Below are positions 1-5,976 of a stretch of DNA of 7,343 nt, one piece after another. Source of the DNA: Promethearchaeota archaeon (GTDB lineage: Archaea > Asgardarchaeota > Lokiarchaeia > Sigynarchaeales > SOKP01); NCBI GenBank assembly GCA_016839635.1, contig JAEOTV010000112.1, positions 1 through 7,343 of the forward strand. Reading direction: 5' to 3'. Within the stretch, counting starts at the first letter, position 1; the number at the start of each line of letters is the position of its first letter. Position numbers and translations under genes: made by a program. The notes under the pieces were generated by a model that made no database searches, was not told the DNA's origin, and saw nothing but the letters and a program-made list of their open reading frames with translations.

Positions 1-492
1 GAAGTATTAAAAATTCCTTTAATAATAGTGGAATTAGGTAAAAAAACTACTAGAAAAAATATAGCAGATACAGTACAATTAATTGATCTTGCTCCAACAA
101 TTTTAGATTATTTTGGAATTGAAATTCCTGATACATTCCAAGGAAAATCTCTCCTCACTTTGCTCAAAGGTGATAAATTAAAAAAAAATGATATAATCAT
201 TTCTGAATGTTACCAAAAAAATGGACTTATGAAAAGAAATAGGAATGAAGGGAATATTTTATTAGCAATTCGGAAAAAAGAGTGGAAGTATATTTTTAAT
301 GAAGAAAAGAAAGTTGAATTTTTATTTAATTTGAAATCAGATCCACAAGAGAAAATGAATTTAATAAAAGAATATCCTGAAAAAACTGATGAATTTAGAA
401 AAATAAAAGAATACCATCTTAATAAATCTTATAAACCAAATGAGGAACAATCAAAAATTGTTAAAGCTATTAATTTATTAAAAAATAAATGA
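1..492 (+). CDS. Sulfatase-family hydrolase, C-terminal part (5' end outside window)
   Basis: The frame is open from the first base, so this is the last 163 residues of a longer gene; the GTG at 28 is an internal valine, not a start. Residues 20-55 (NIADTVQLIDLAPTILDYFG, then IPDTFQGKSL) match the end of the sulfatase/alkaline-phosphatase fold, where 'D..PT.ld..GI..P....G.SL' is typical. Residues 85-122 (AIRKKEWKYIFNE, then FLFNLKSDPQEKMNL) match the C-terminal 'R...WKYI.NE...ELYDL..DP.E..NL' strand region of arylsulfatases. The metal-binding and formylglycine (CxPxR) sites lie in the missing N-terminal part, so activity and substrate cannot be judged. A phosphonate monoester hydrolase or a phosphoglycerol-transferase relative is possible. 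The lysine-rich tail (about residues 130-163) looks like a lineage-specific extension. The gene ends in TGA and converges on rph 46 bases away. Confidence 0.8.
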   Translation, partial: EVLKIPLIIVELGKKTTRKNIADTVQLIDLAPTILDYFGIEIPDTFQGKSLLTLLKGDKLKKNDIIISECYQKNGLMKRNRNEGNILLAIRKKEWKYIFNEEKKVEFLFNLKSDPQEKMNLIKEYPEKTDEFRKIKEYHLNKSYKPNEEQSKIVKAINLLKNK

Positions 493-494
493 CT

Positions 495-522
495 AAAATA
501 GGTTTACTGTAATTGAAACCTA
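495..522 (-). terminator. Hairpin between convergent sulfatase and rph genes
   Basis: TAGGTTT (499-505) and AAACCTA (516-522) form a perfect 7-bp stem with a 10-base loop. Read on the minus strand, the stem is followed directly by TTTT (495-498), which fits termination of rph, whose stop codon is 17 bases upstream. On the plus strand no T-run follows, so use by the sulfatase gene is less clear. Archaeal termination depends mainly on T-tracts, so the role is inferred. Confidence 0.4.
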
Positions 523-538
523 CAAACTTGATTAATAA

Positions 539-1273
539 TTATAAATTTAAGACTTGCTTTTGAATTTTAATTAATTCTAAAATTCCTTTTTCTCCTATAT
601 TCATTATCTCATTTAATTTGTCCTTATTGAATGTAGCACCTTCTGCAGTTCCTTGGATTTCAATAATTTCAGAATTTTCATTCATTACAACATTGAAGTC
701 TACATCAACTTTAGAGTCTTCACTATAATCTAAATCTAATAGAATTTGATTATTTTTTATTCCTAAAGAAATTGCTCCAACTACTTTGTAATCGGGAAAC
801 TCATATATTAGTTGTTCGTTATACAGATAATTTATTGCATCAAAGACTGCTACAAATGCTCCTGTAATTGAAGCACATCTCGTTCCTCCGTCAGCTTGAA
901 TTACATCGCAATCAATCCTAATTGTACGCTCTCCTAGTTTTTCATAATTGAAAGCTGCTCGGATACTTCGCCCGATTAACCTTTGAATCTCAAATGTTCT
1001 TCCTCTATGTAACTCTCTTTGATTTCTTATTTGTGTGGCTCTCGGTAACATCGAATACTCCGCAGTAATCCATCCTGTTCCAGTATCTACTAAAAATCGT
1101 GGTACAGACTCTAAAACTGATGCAGTAACGATAACTTTAGTGTTACCTTGAGTGATTAAAACAGAACCTTCAGGATATTTAAGATATGCTCTTTCTATGG
1201 TTGTCTTTCTTATTTCATCAAATTTCCGGCCATCAACTCTTATATTTCCAGGCATTTTTAGTATCTCTTTCAT
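539..1273 (-). CDS. rph: RNase PH, bacterial type (phosphorolytic 3'-5' exoribonuclease)
   Basis: RNase PH trims nucleotides from the 3' ends of tRNA precursors using inorganic phosphate, releasing nucleoside diphosphates, normally as a homohexamer in the cytoplasm. The 244-residue product matches bacterial RNase PH along its length: GTGWITAEYSMLPRAT (65-80), EIQRLIGRS (95-103), LGERTIRIDCDVIQADGGTR (113-132), CASITGAF (133-140). Aligned by eye with the Bacillus subtilis enzyme, the tRNA-contact arginines are R78, R83 and R86, the phosphate-site residues R92, T131 and R132, and the catalytic aspartates D186 and D192. The loop between R86 and R92 is about four residues shorter than in B. subtilis. 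It is not the archaeal exosome subunit Rrp41, which lacks the GWITAEYSMLPRAT block. Start: ATG at 1273 has AGGA only four bases upstream; ATG at 1255 (MPGNIRVDGRK) is an equally good alternative. It lies 135 bases downstream of the chorismate mutase gene on the same strand. Confidence 0.93.
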   Translation of the reverse strand: MKEILKMPGNIRVDGRKFDEIRKTTIERAYLKYPEGSVLITQGNTKVIVTASVLESVPRFLVDTGTGWITAEYSMLPRATQIRNQRELHRGRTFEIQRLIGRSIRAAFNYEKLGERTIRIDCDVIQADGGTRCASITGAFVAVFDAINYLYNEQLIYEFPDYKVVGAISLGIKNNQILLDLDYSEDSKVDVDFNVVMNENSEIIEIQGTAEGATFNKDKLNEIMNIGEKGILELIKIQKQVLNL

Positions 1274-1304
1274 TAAATCCTAATTAAATATAGGTACAAA
1301 TTAC

Positions 1305-1326
1305 TAGAATTAGTTGTTTAATTCTA
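1305..1326. repeat. 8-bp inverted repeat upstream of rph
   Basis: TAGAATTA (1305-1312) and TAATTCTA (1319-1326) are perfect reverse complements separated by six bases. The repeat lies 32-53 bases upstream of the rph ATG, where an operator or leader hairpin could sit. A related palindrome lies at 1366-1379. Short AT-only arms can arise by chance in this composition, so the function is unproven. Confidence 0.4.
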
Positions 1327-1345
1327 AAAAAGTATGTTAATATAT

Positions 1346-1356
1346 CTTTTTATAAG
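1346..1356 (-). promoter_or_regulatory. Possible TATA box for rph
   Basis: Read on the minus strand this is CTTATAAAAAG, a TATA-like element about 75-80 bases upstream of the rph ATG. It sits between the two palindromes at 1305-1326 and 1366-1379. The spacing to the start is longer than for the other genes here, and AT-rich sequence gives many such matches, so confidence is low. Transcription from the chorismate mutase promoter into rph is the alternative. Confidence 0.25.
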
Positions 1357-1365
1357 TAAAAAAGT

Positions 1366-1379
1366 TTCTAAAATTAGAA
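1366..1379. repeat. Palindrome TTCTAA-AA-TTAGAA upstream of rph
   Basis: TTCTAA and TTAGAA are perfect reverse complements around a two-base centre. The half-site resembles the arms of the 1305-1326 repeat (TAGAATTA/TAATTCTA), giving four similar half-sites within 75 bases. It is 30 bases past the chorismate mutase stop codon, so it could also take part in ending that transcript. Confidence 0.35.
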
Positions 1380-1408
1380 TCTTTGGTATTTACTTTGCAG
1401 TCTAATTT

Positions 1409-1663
1409 TTAGCTTTGGATGATTCTACAAGCATTTATAATTTCCTTCCATATTGCTTCAACACTTATACCTTTTAATATAACTGATCTCTTTTTTAACC
1501 GTTCGAGAATTTCTTTTTCTCTCTGTGGTTGATGTACATCTATATTTAATTTTTTTTTAAGAATTCCAATTTCTATAACAATCTTTGCACGCGTATTTAA
1601 CAAATCCGTAATTTTATCATCTATCTTATCAATTTTTTTCCTAGATCTCTCAATTTTTTCCAT
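1409..1663 (-). CDS. aroQ: Chorismate mutase, AroQ type, stand-alone
   Basis: Chorismate mutase converts chorismate to prephenate, the first step towards phenylalanine and tyrosine. The product is a small all-helical protein of 84 residues, the usual size for monofunctional AroQ domains, which act as dimers. Counting from ATG 1663, the active-site pattern is visible: R8 (SRKKIDKID), R25 (LLNTRAKI), K36 (GILKKK), R48-E49 (QPQREKEI) and Q83 (near the C-terminus, RIIQS). Compared with the E. coli domain (R11, R28, K39, D48, R51, E52, Q88), the D48 position is Gln (Q45) here; all the others match. The helices fall at about residues 2-38, 47-58 and 65-84. An upstream TTG (1669) could add two residues, but ATG 1663 is better spaced from the TATA-like box at 1714-1721. 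No prephenate dehydratase or dehydrogenase domain is fused. It is the first gene of a possible unit with rph and is divergent from the GT87-like gene. Confidence 0.9.
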   Translation of the reverse strand: MEKIERSRKKIDKIDDKITDLLNTRAKIVIEIGILKKKLNIDVHQPQREKEILERLKKRSVILKGISVEAIWKEIINACRIIQS

Positions 1664-1713
1664 TAACAATCTTCTTTGAAATTTTGATAACCTTTCTAAT
1701 TAATCCAAATATG

Positions 1714-1721
1714 ATTATAAA
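1714..1721 (-). promoter_or_regulatory. TATA-like box for chorismate mutase
   Basis: On the minus strand this reads TTTATAAT. Its first base is 58 bases upstream of ATG 1663, close to the 54-58 base spacing seen before the GT87-like gene, pheS and the right-edge gene. The shared geometry is the main support; the sequence alone is weak evidence in AT-rich DNA. Confidence 0.4.
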
Positions 1722-1722
1722 A

Positions 1723-1748
1723 GATATTTAGAACAATATTTAAATATC
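1723..1748. repeat. Inverted repeat in the divergent promoter region
   Basis: GATATTTA (1723-1730) and TAAATATC (1741-1748) are perfect reverse complements separated by ten bases. The right arm overlaps the TTTAAATA box of the GT87-like gene, and the left arm abuts the TATA-like box of the chorismate mutase gene. The placement would suit a dimeric regulator acting on both genes, which is inference. Confidence 0.4.
1739..1746 (+). promoter_or_regulatory. Archaeal TATA box for the GT87-like gene
   Basis: TTTAAATA, starting 56 bases before ATG 1795. This would place transcription initiation near 1765-1770 and leave a leader of about 25-30 bases. The same octamer with the same spacing precedes pheS. 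A second AT-rich stretch (ATATTTAAAA, from 1768) would instead give an almost leaderless transcript. Confidence 0.45.
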
Positions 1749-1794
1749 ATAAGTTTTTAATAAAAAATATATTTAAAATTCGAGTCGAGCCCTT

Positions 1795-3093
1795 ATGAAG
1801 CTAAAATTTACCTATATAAAAGACCAATCCTATATTATAATTCCTATTATATGTCTATTTCTATGGGCTTTGATATCTCAAATTAAAGATAATTTCGCTA
1901 TCGTAGCTTCTGATTATTCAGCATTTTACGATTCGGGTAAATATATATTCACTCATCCAGAAAATGTATATTCTAACTTAATTAACCCTAGATATCGATA
2001 TTTACCTAGTTTTGCCACAATATTTTCAATTATGACAATTTTTCCTTATGAGATTTCTGCAGTGATATGGTTTTTTGTACTATTATTTTTTGGAGGTTTA
2101 TCTATTTTAATATTTAATAGAATCATGATTTTGAAGGGAATAGAAAATAAGCTTCTACGATTTATTTTTCTTTTTGTAATCTCTAACGGATTGAAAATTA
2201 TGCAAACTTTTGATATTCTTCAAACTAAGATAATTGCTCTCTCTTTTTTGTTATTATTTTTAATGAGAGAAATTAAATACAGACAATTAGAAAGTAATGA
2301 ATTAAACGGTTTTAAATTTAACTTTATTCAACTATCTCTTTTAATATTTGTAATTGGTATGATGCCCTTTTTCATTTTTTTAGCAGCAATTTATTTACTT
2401 TATGATGTCAATTATAGAAATATTTTTAGCAGAAATCAAATAAAAAAATATCTAATACTTATATTTGTATTTTTATATCAAAATTTTATGTTTTTTGTTT
2501 CTCCTGTATTGATATCTGGATTTTTCGAAGGTACATCTAATGCTTTTAAAACCGTTTATCAAATCTATACGCCATCGGAAGTAGTAGCAGAACAAAAAAT
2601 TTTTTCAATTATTTCATTGTCTTGTTTAATATATGCTCTTTTTATTACTAATGTTAACACTCTATTAATAGCTATTATTTTTATATCATTAATGATTCTC
2701 TTAACAGTTATAATACTTTTCAAAAAAAATATGTCACTTGAAAGTAAATTTGGCTACTTTACTTTATTTTCCTTATTTTTTAATGTATATCCACGACCGA
2801 ACACTATGGTTGTTTTTATGCCATTAATTGCTCTAGCTTTTGTAAGAAAAATCGAAATAAAAGGTAAAATAATTGAATTCATCAAAATTAATTTTAAATT
2901 TTTAATTGGACTTATTTGTTTATCATTGCTTTACCTAATGCCTCCAATACATTACATTTATGAAATATTTCCGTTCTTAATGGATATACCATATTCATTA
3001 TCAATATTGTTGATGAGATGGACTTTCTTGTATGTCATTATTGCTATTTCCCTCCTTTATTTAGATAAGAGAGAGAAAGTTAGGTTAGAATAA
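1795..3093 (+). CDS. Polytopic membrane protein, probable GT87-like glycosyltransferase
   Basis: The 432-residue product has about 10-11 hydrophobic segments (about 12-30, 88-110, 122-137, 145-158, 177-203, 219-240, 268-285, 288-309, 320-350, 366-382, 404-423), so it is an integral membrane protein. After the first segment comes SDYSAFYDSGKYI (39-51) and then VYSNLINPRYRYLPS (58-72). An Asp soon after the first membrane helix, an aromatic Y/F-x-S/A pattern and a later Y-x-Y-x-P motif are the layout of GT-C enzymes of family GT87 (DUF2029), which move a sugar from a polyprenyl-phosphate donor onto a glycolipid outside the membrane. D40 is the likely catalytic base. Family membership is judged from motif layout only; another GT-C or O-antigen-type membrane protein is possible. 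No good Shine-Dalgarno sequence precedes the ATG (upstream bases CGAGTCGAGCCCTT). It is a single gene, divergent from chorismate mutase and convergent with pheT. Confidence 0.65.
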   Translation: MKLKFTYIKDQSYIIIPIICLFLWALISQIKDNFAIVASDYSAFYDSGKYIFTHPENVYSNLINPRYRYLPSFATIFSIMTIFPYEISAVIWFFVLLFFGGLSILIFNRIMILKGIENKLLRFIFLFVISNGLKIMQTFDILQTKIIALSFLLLFLMREIKYRQLESNELNGFKFNFIQLSLLIFVIGMMPFFIFLAAIYLLYDVNYRNIFSRNQIKKYLILIFVFLYQNFMFFVSPVLISGFFEGTSNAFKTVYQIYTPSEVVAEQKIFSIISLSCLIYALFITNVNTLLIAIIFISLMILLTVIILFKKNMSLESKFGYFTLFSLFFNVYPRPNTMVVFMPLIALAFVRKIEIKGKIIEFIKINFKFLIGLICLSLLYLMPPIHYIYEIFPFLMDIPYSLSILLMRWTFLYVIIAISLLYLDKREKVRLE

Positions 3094-3118
3094 TTTTATT
3101 CTCAATTTCATCTAATCA

Positions 3119-3131
3119 TAATTAAAAATTA
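3119..3131 (-). terminator. Weak hairpin/T-run between GT87-like gene and pheT
   Basis: The 48-base gap between the convergent genes holds TAATT-AAA-AATTA, a 5-bp AT-only hairpin, which gives a TTTTT run on the minus strand about 15 bases past the pheT stop. This could end the pheST transcript. It is a weak signal and rests mostly on position. Confidence 0.2.
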
Positions 3132-3141
3132 ATTTATTGCC

Positions 3142-4836
3142 CTATAAACCATTTATTTCATCTAAGAGATGCTGAAAATTGATTTCTAAGGCCCCAACAG
3201 GAAATTCTAATTTGAAATTCAATAACACCTCTGGATTTAATTCACCAATTTCCCCAATAATAGAATTCTTTAAATAAATTTTACCAAAACGACCATTAAT
3301 ATAGCTAGGGTTTTTTTCAGATTTAACCTCATAATCTTTATTAAATCCAAGTGAAGTCATTATAAAGTCTAAAGCAGATCTGATCTCTGTAAAATCTGCA
3401 TTCTCATGATAAGTAGCAGCTGAGAGATGTATTTCTCTTTTTGCACCAGTTTCTTCTCTTTTATCTAGTAAAATTACATCACCGACTTCAAAAATCTTTA
3501 TTGGTTTTTCTTCAGAACGGTTATTTAATATAGTTTCTAATAATTTTGGCAAAATACTTGTTCTTGTTGTATTATATTCTTTTGAAACCGGATTTAAAAT
3601 CTGAATATTATCTGTTTCGATAAATTTTTGCTTCATATATTCATAATGTTTCTCAGAGTTAGATAAGATTAAATTCAAGACTTCTAAATATCCTGCACCA
3701 ATCATTATAGTTCGAATTTGATTTAAAAACTTCTGTATTGGATGATACTCTCCAATACCACCTTTTCTAATAGTTTTTGGAAGTTTATTATATCCATATC
3801 CAATAGCACATTCTTCAGTTAAATCTACAACATGCATAATATCTCCTCTAAAAGCAGGTACCCAGACGTCTAAATATCCCCTTTTACTCGATTGTTTAGC
3901 ATCTAGCCTAACTTTATTAAAACATTTTATCATTTGCTTAGCTGATAAACTTATTCCTATATAATTGTTGATGTAATCAATCCCAACCTCCCATTTTTCA
4001 AGATTCAGATTAGGGGTTATTATTTCCTTTCCTTTCTCGTAATTTACTTTAACACTTTCAATCTTAGCACCCATATCTGCTAGAGTTGTTGATAAAATAT
4101 TTAAAGCTAAACTTACAGCTTTGAAATCGGTTCCAGTTAAATCTAAAAAAATATTTTTCGTTTCCTCTGTTACTGTCGTTAAAATGCCATTAATAACAGG
4201 AGGAAAAGATAAAACTTCATCATTATTATCAAATATTATTGGATATACTTCTTTTCCTTCTAAGATATGAGCATACTCTATTCCTTTCTCATGTAATAGT
4301 AATATTTCTTCTAAATTCATAGAATATCCATCTCCATGTAATGGAATAAAACTTACAGAATCAGGTTTAACAGCAGTATATCTATAAGGAGGTGTAATTT
4401 TTTCGAGATCATGAACACCAATTGCTACTTTTTTTCTATTTCTCCCAACTGCCCAATGAAGGTGTTCTTGAATGGTCATTAATGTTGCAACTTCATCCTC
4501 ATCTAAATCAACATCTCTAATTACCCCACATACTATATAAGGACGAACTTTATTGACACTTGGATCAACATTTAATTCAATCTTCCCTGGGGTAATTTCA
4601 AAAGAAGGTATTCCCAAATCTATTTCATAATATCCTTTAAGGGCTCTAGCAATCCCTTCTGGGCTAGAGTAATCAGGTCTATTTGGATTATATTCTACTT
4701 TAATCTTTTGCTCTTCTTCATTTACATTCTCCAAATCTAAGCCTATCCATTGTAAATCATATTCCAATTCTTTTATATCTAAGTTTTTACCAACTAATCT
4801 TTCCAATCGTTCAAGTTTTAATTCTAAGGTTGGCAT
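3142..4836 (-). CDS. pheT: Phenylalanine--tRNA ligase beta subunit, archaeal type
   Basis: PheT is the large partner in the (alpha-beta)2 synthetase that charges tRNA-Phe; it carries the editing site and holds the catalytic alpha subunit. The 564-residue length is that of archaeal/eukaryotic beta subunits; bacterial ones are about 800 residues with extra N- and C-terminal domains. Visible blocks: the N-terminal domain with YNPNRPDYSSPEGIARALKG (49-68); a B3/4 editing domain at about 95-265, including FPPVINGILTTVTEETKNIF (211-230) and LDLTGTDFKAVSLALN (231-246); a B5 domain with VPAFRGDIMHVVDLTEECAI (326-345) followed by GYGYNKLP; and a catalytic-like domain with LNPVSKEYNTTRTSILPKLL (414-433), KIFEVGDV (447-454) and a C-terminal IIGEIGELNPEVL (526-538). 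No part looks broken. It starts 18 bases after the pheS stop behind a clear GAGGT site, so it is translated from the pheS transcript. It ends with TAG. Confidence 0.97.
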   Translation of the reverse strand: MPTLELKLERLERLVGKNLDIKELEYDLQWIGLDLENVNEEEQKIKVEYNPNRPDYSSPEGIARALKGYYEIDLGIPSFEITPGKIELNVDPSVNKVRPYIVCGVIRDVDLDEDEVATLMTIQEHLHWAVGRNRKKVAIGVHDLEKITPPYRYTAVKPDSVSFIPLHGDGYSMNLEEILLLHEKGIEYAHILEGKEVYPIIFDNNDEVLSFPPVINGILTTVTEETKNIFLDLTGTDFKAVSLALNILSTTLADMGAKIESVKVNYEKGKEIITPNLNLEKWEVGIDYINNYIGISLSAKQMIKCFNKVRLDAKQSSKRGYLDVWVPAFRGDIMHVVDLTEECAIGYGYNKLPKTIRKGGIGEYHPIQKFLNQIRTIMIGAGYLEVLNLILSNSEKHYEYMKQKFIETDNIQILNPVSKEYNTTRTSILPKLLETILNNRSEEKPIKIFEVGDVILLDKREETGAKREIHLSAATYHENADFTEIRSALDFIMTSLGFNKDYEVKSEKNPSYINGRFGKIYLKNSIIGEIGELNPEVLLNFKLEFPVGALEINFQHLLDEINGL

Positions 4837-4845
4837 GTTTTTTCT

Positions 4846-4850
4846 ACCTC
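4846..4850 (-). promoter_or_regulatory. Shine-Dalgarno site of pheT
   Basis: On the minus strand this is GAGGT, nine bases before the pheT ATG and just downstream of the pheS stop codon (4855-4857). It fixes the pheT start and shows that pheT has its own ribosome entry, so it can be translated even if ribosomes leave the mRNA at the internal pheS stop. Confidence 0.75.
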
Positions 4851-4854
4851 AATT

Positions 4855-5742
4855 TTAAATAGATTGACTCCTCAACCATTTTATTGGATTTATATATAAA
4901 TCTCTAATATCTTTCCTTCCAAAATATAACATAGCAATTCTTTCAAGTCCTTGACCCCAAGCTAAGACACGTGTTGGTTCTTTGATCCCCCATGGATAGG
5001 TAACTTCTGGTCTGAAAATTCCTGAGCCTCCCATTTCTAGCCATTCACCTAGTTTATCATAATAAACAGAAACTTCCATACTAGGCTCAGTATAAGGAAA
5101 AAATCCTGGTCTTGTTATAATCTTCTTAAACCCTAATTTTCTGTAGAAATCTGAAAGTAAACCTATTAAATCACAAAGAGTAGCATTATCGTCTATGACA
5201 ATTCCCTCTACTTGAGTAAATTCGGCTAAATGGCTTCTGTCTAATTTTTCATTTCGAAATACTCTATCAACGCAAAACACTTTTAAGGGTACTTTTTCAT
5301 TGTTTTTATAAAATCGTGCTAATCGTCTTATTGTAGTCGCTGTTGTATGTGTTCTTAAAACTGTTTTTTTAGCTGTTTCGATATCCCATTCATACCTCCA
5401 ACCGCGAGAGCCTGAATCACCACCATTTTCATGAGTTTCCTTAACTGCTTGTATTTTATCACTTTCAGGTAATTTCGCGACATTTGGATTATTTAAATAA
5501 AAGGTATCTTGCATTTCTCGAGCTGGATGATCTTGGGGCTGAAAGAGGGCATCAAAATTGTAGAATGCACTTTCTATTATAGGACCTCTAATTTCAGTAA
5601 ATCCCATCGATAAGAAAATTTCTCGAATTTCATTGATTAAGTTAACCATTGGATGAAATTTTCCTGCTTTCAATAATGGCCCAGTTTTAGAAACATCAAA
5701 AGGCTTCAGTTCATATTTATTCCAAGTTCCCGAACTAAGCAT
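4855..5742 (-). CDS. pheS: PheS catalytic domain (C-terminal piece of interrupted pheS)
   Basis: This is the part that makes phenylalanyl-adenylate and transfers Phe to tRNA-Phe. Counting from the Met at 5742, it has FHPMVNLINEIREIFLSMGF (29-48, motif 1 region), FQPQDHPAREMQDTFYL (67-83), GGDSGSRGWRYEWD (107-120, the archaeal/eukaryotic insert), LRTHTTATT (129-137), motif 2 RVFRNEKLDRSHLAEFTQVE (160-179), LGEWLEMGGSGIFRPEVTYP (231-250), and motif 3 WGQGLERIAMLYFG (262-275). The substrate-site Q and E of 'QVEG' (177, 179) are present, but the preceding residue is Thr (176), where a His ('FHQ.EG') is usual. ATG 5742 is an internal Met in the linker 'TPEMLSSGTWNKYE', has no Shine-Dalgarno sequence, and is the first usable start after the upstream TAA. 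If translated alone it would lack all the N-terminal winged helices. It ends 18 bases before pheT. Confidence 0.9.
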   Translation of the reverse strand: MLSSGTWNKYELKPFDVSKTGPLLKAGKFHPMVNLINEIREIFLSMGFTEIRGPIIESAFYNFDALFQPQDHPAREMQDTFYLNNPNVAKLPESDKIQAVKETHENGGDSGSRGWRYEWDIETAKKTVLRTHTTATTIRRLARFYKNNEKVPLKVFCVDRVFRNEKLDRSHLAEFTQVEGIVIDDNATLCDLIGLLSDFYRKLGFKKIITRPGFFPYTEPSMEVSVYYDKLGEWLEMGGSGIFRPEVTYPWGIKEPTRVLAWGQGLERIAMLYFGRKDIRDLYINPIKWLRSQSI

Positions 5743-5976
5743 CTCAGGTGTAATTTTACTAATTTGCTTTAGCTCTTGAATTTTGGAAATTGCAATTTTT
5801 TTCCCATTTTCTGTTAAATATATTATTCTCTCAGTCTTATGTATTCTCTTAATTAATTTTCTCTTATTTAAGAAATCTAATTGCTTTTTTTCATCTTTCG
5901 ATAGAGTAGAATAGTCAATTGTAGGAGTCCCTTCGAATTTTCCAAGAAATATTTCTAGTTCTGTTTGAGGAAATTT

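Noticed and set aside
28..30. GTG as the start of the sulfatase-family frame
   Set aside because: The frame is open to base 1 and residues before the GTG (EVLKIPLII) fit the sulfatase fold, so it is an internal valine of a gene cut by the window edge.
1667..1669. TTG start for chorismate mutase
   Set aside because: ATG 1663 lies two codons downstream, fits the family N-terminus and the TATA spacing better, and needs no rare start.
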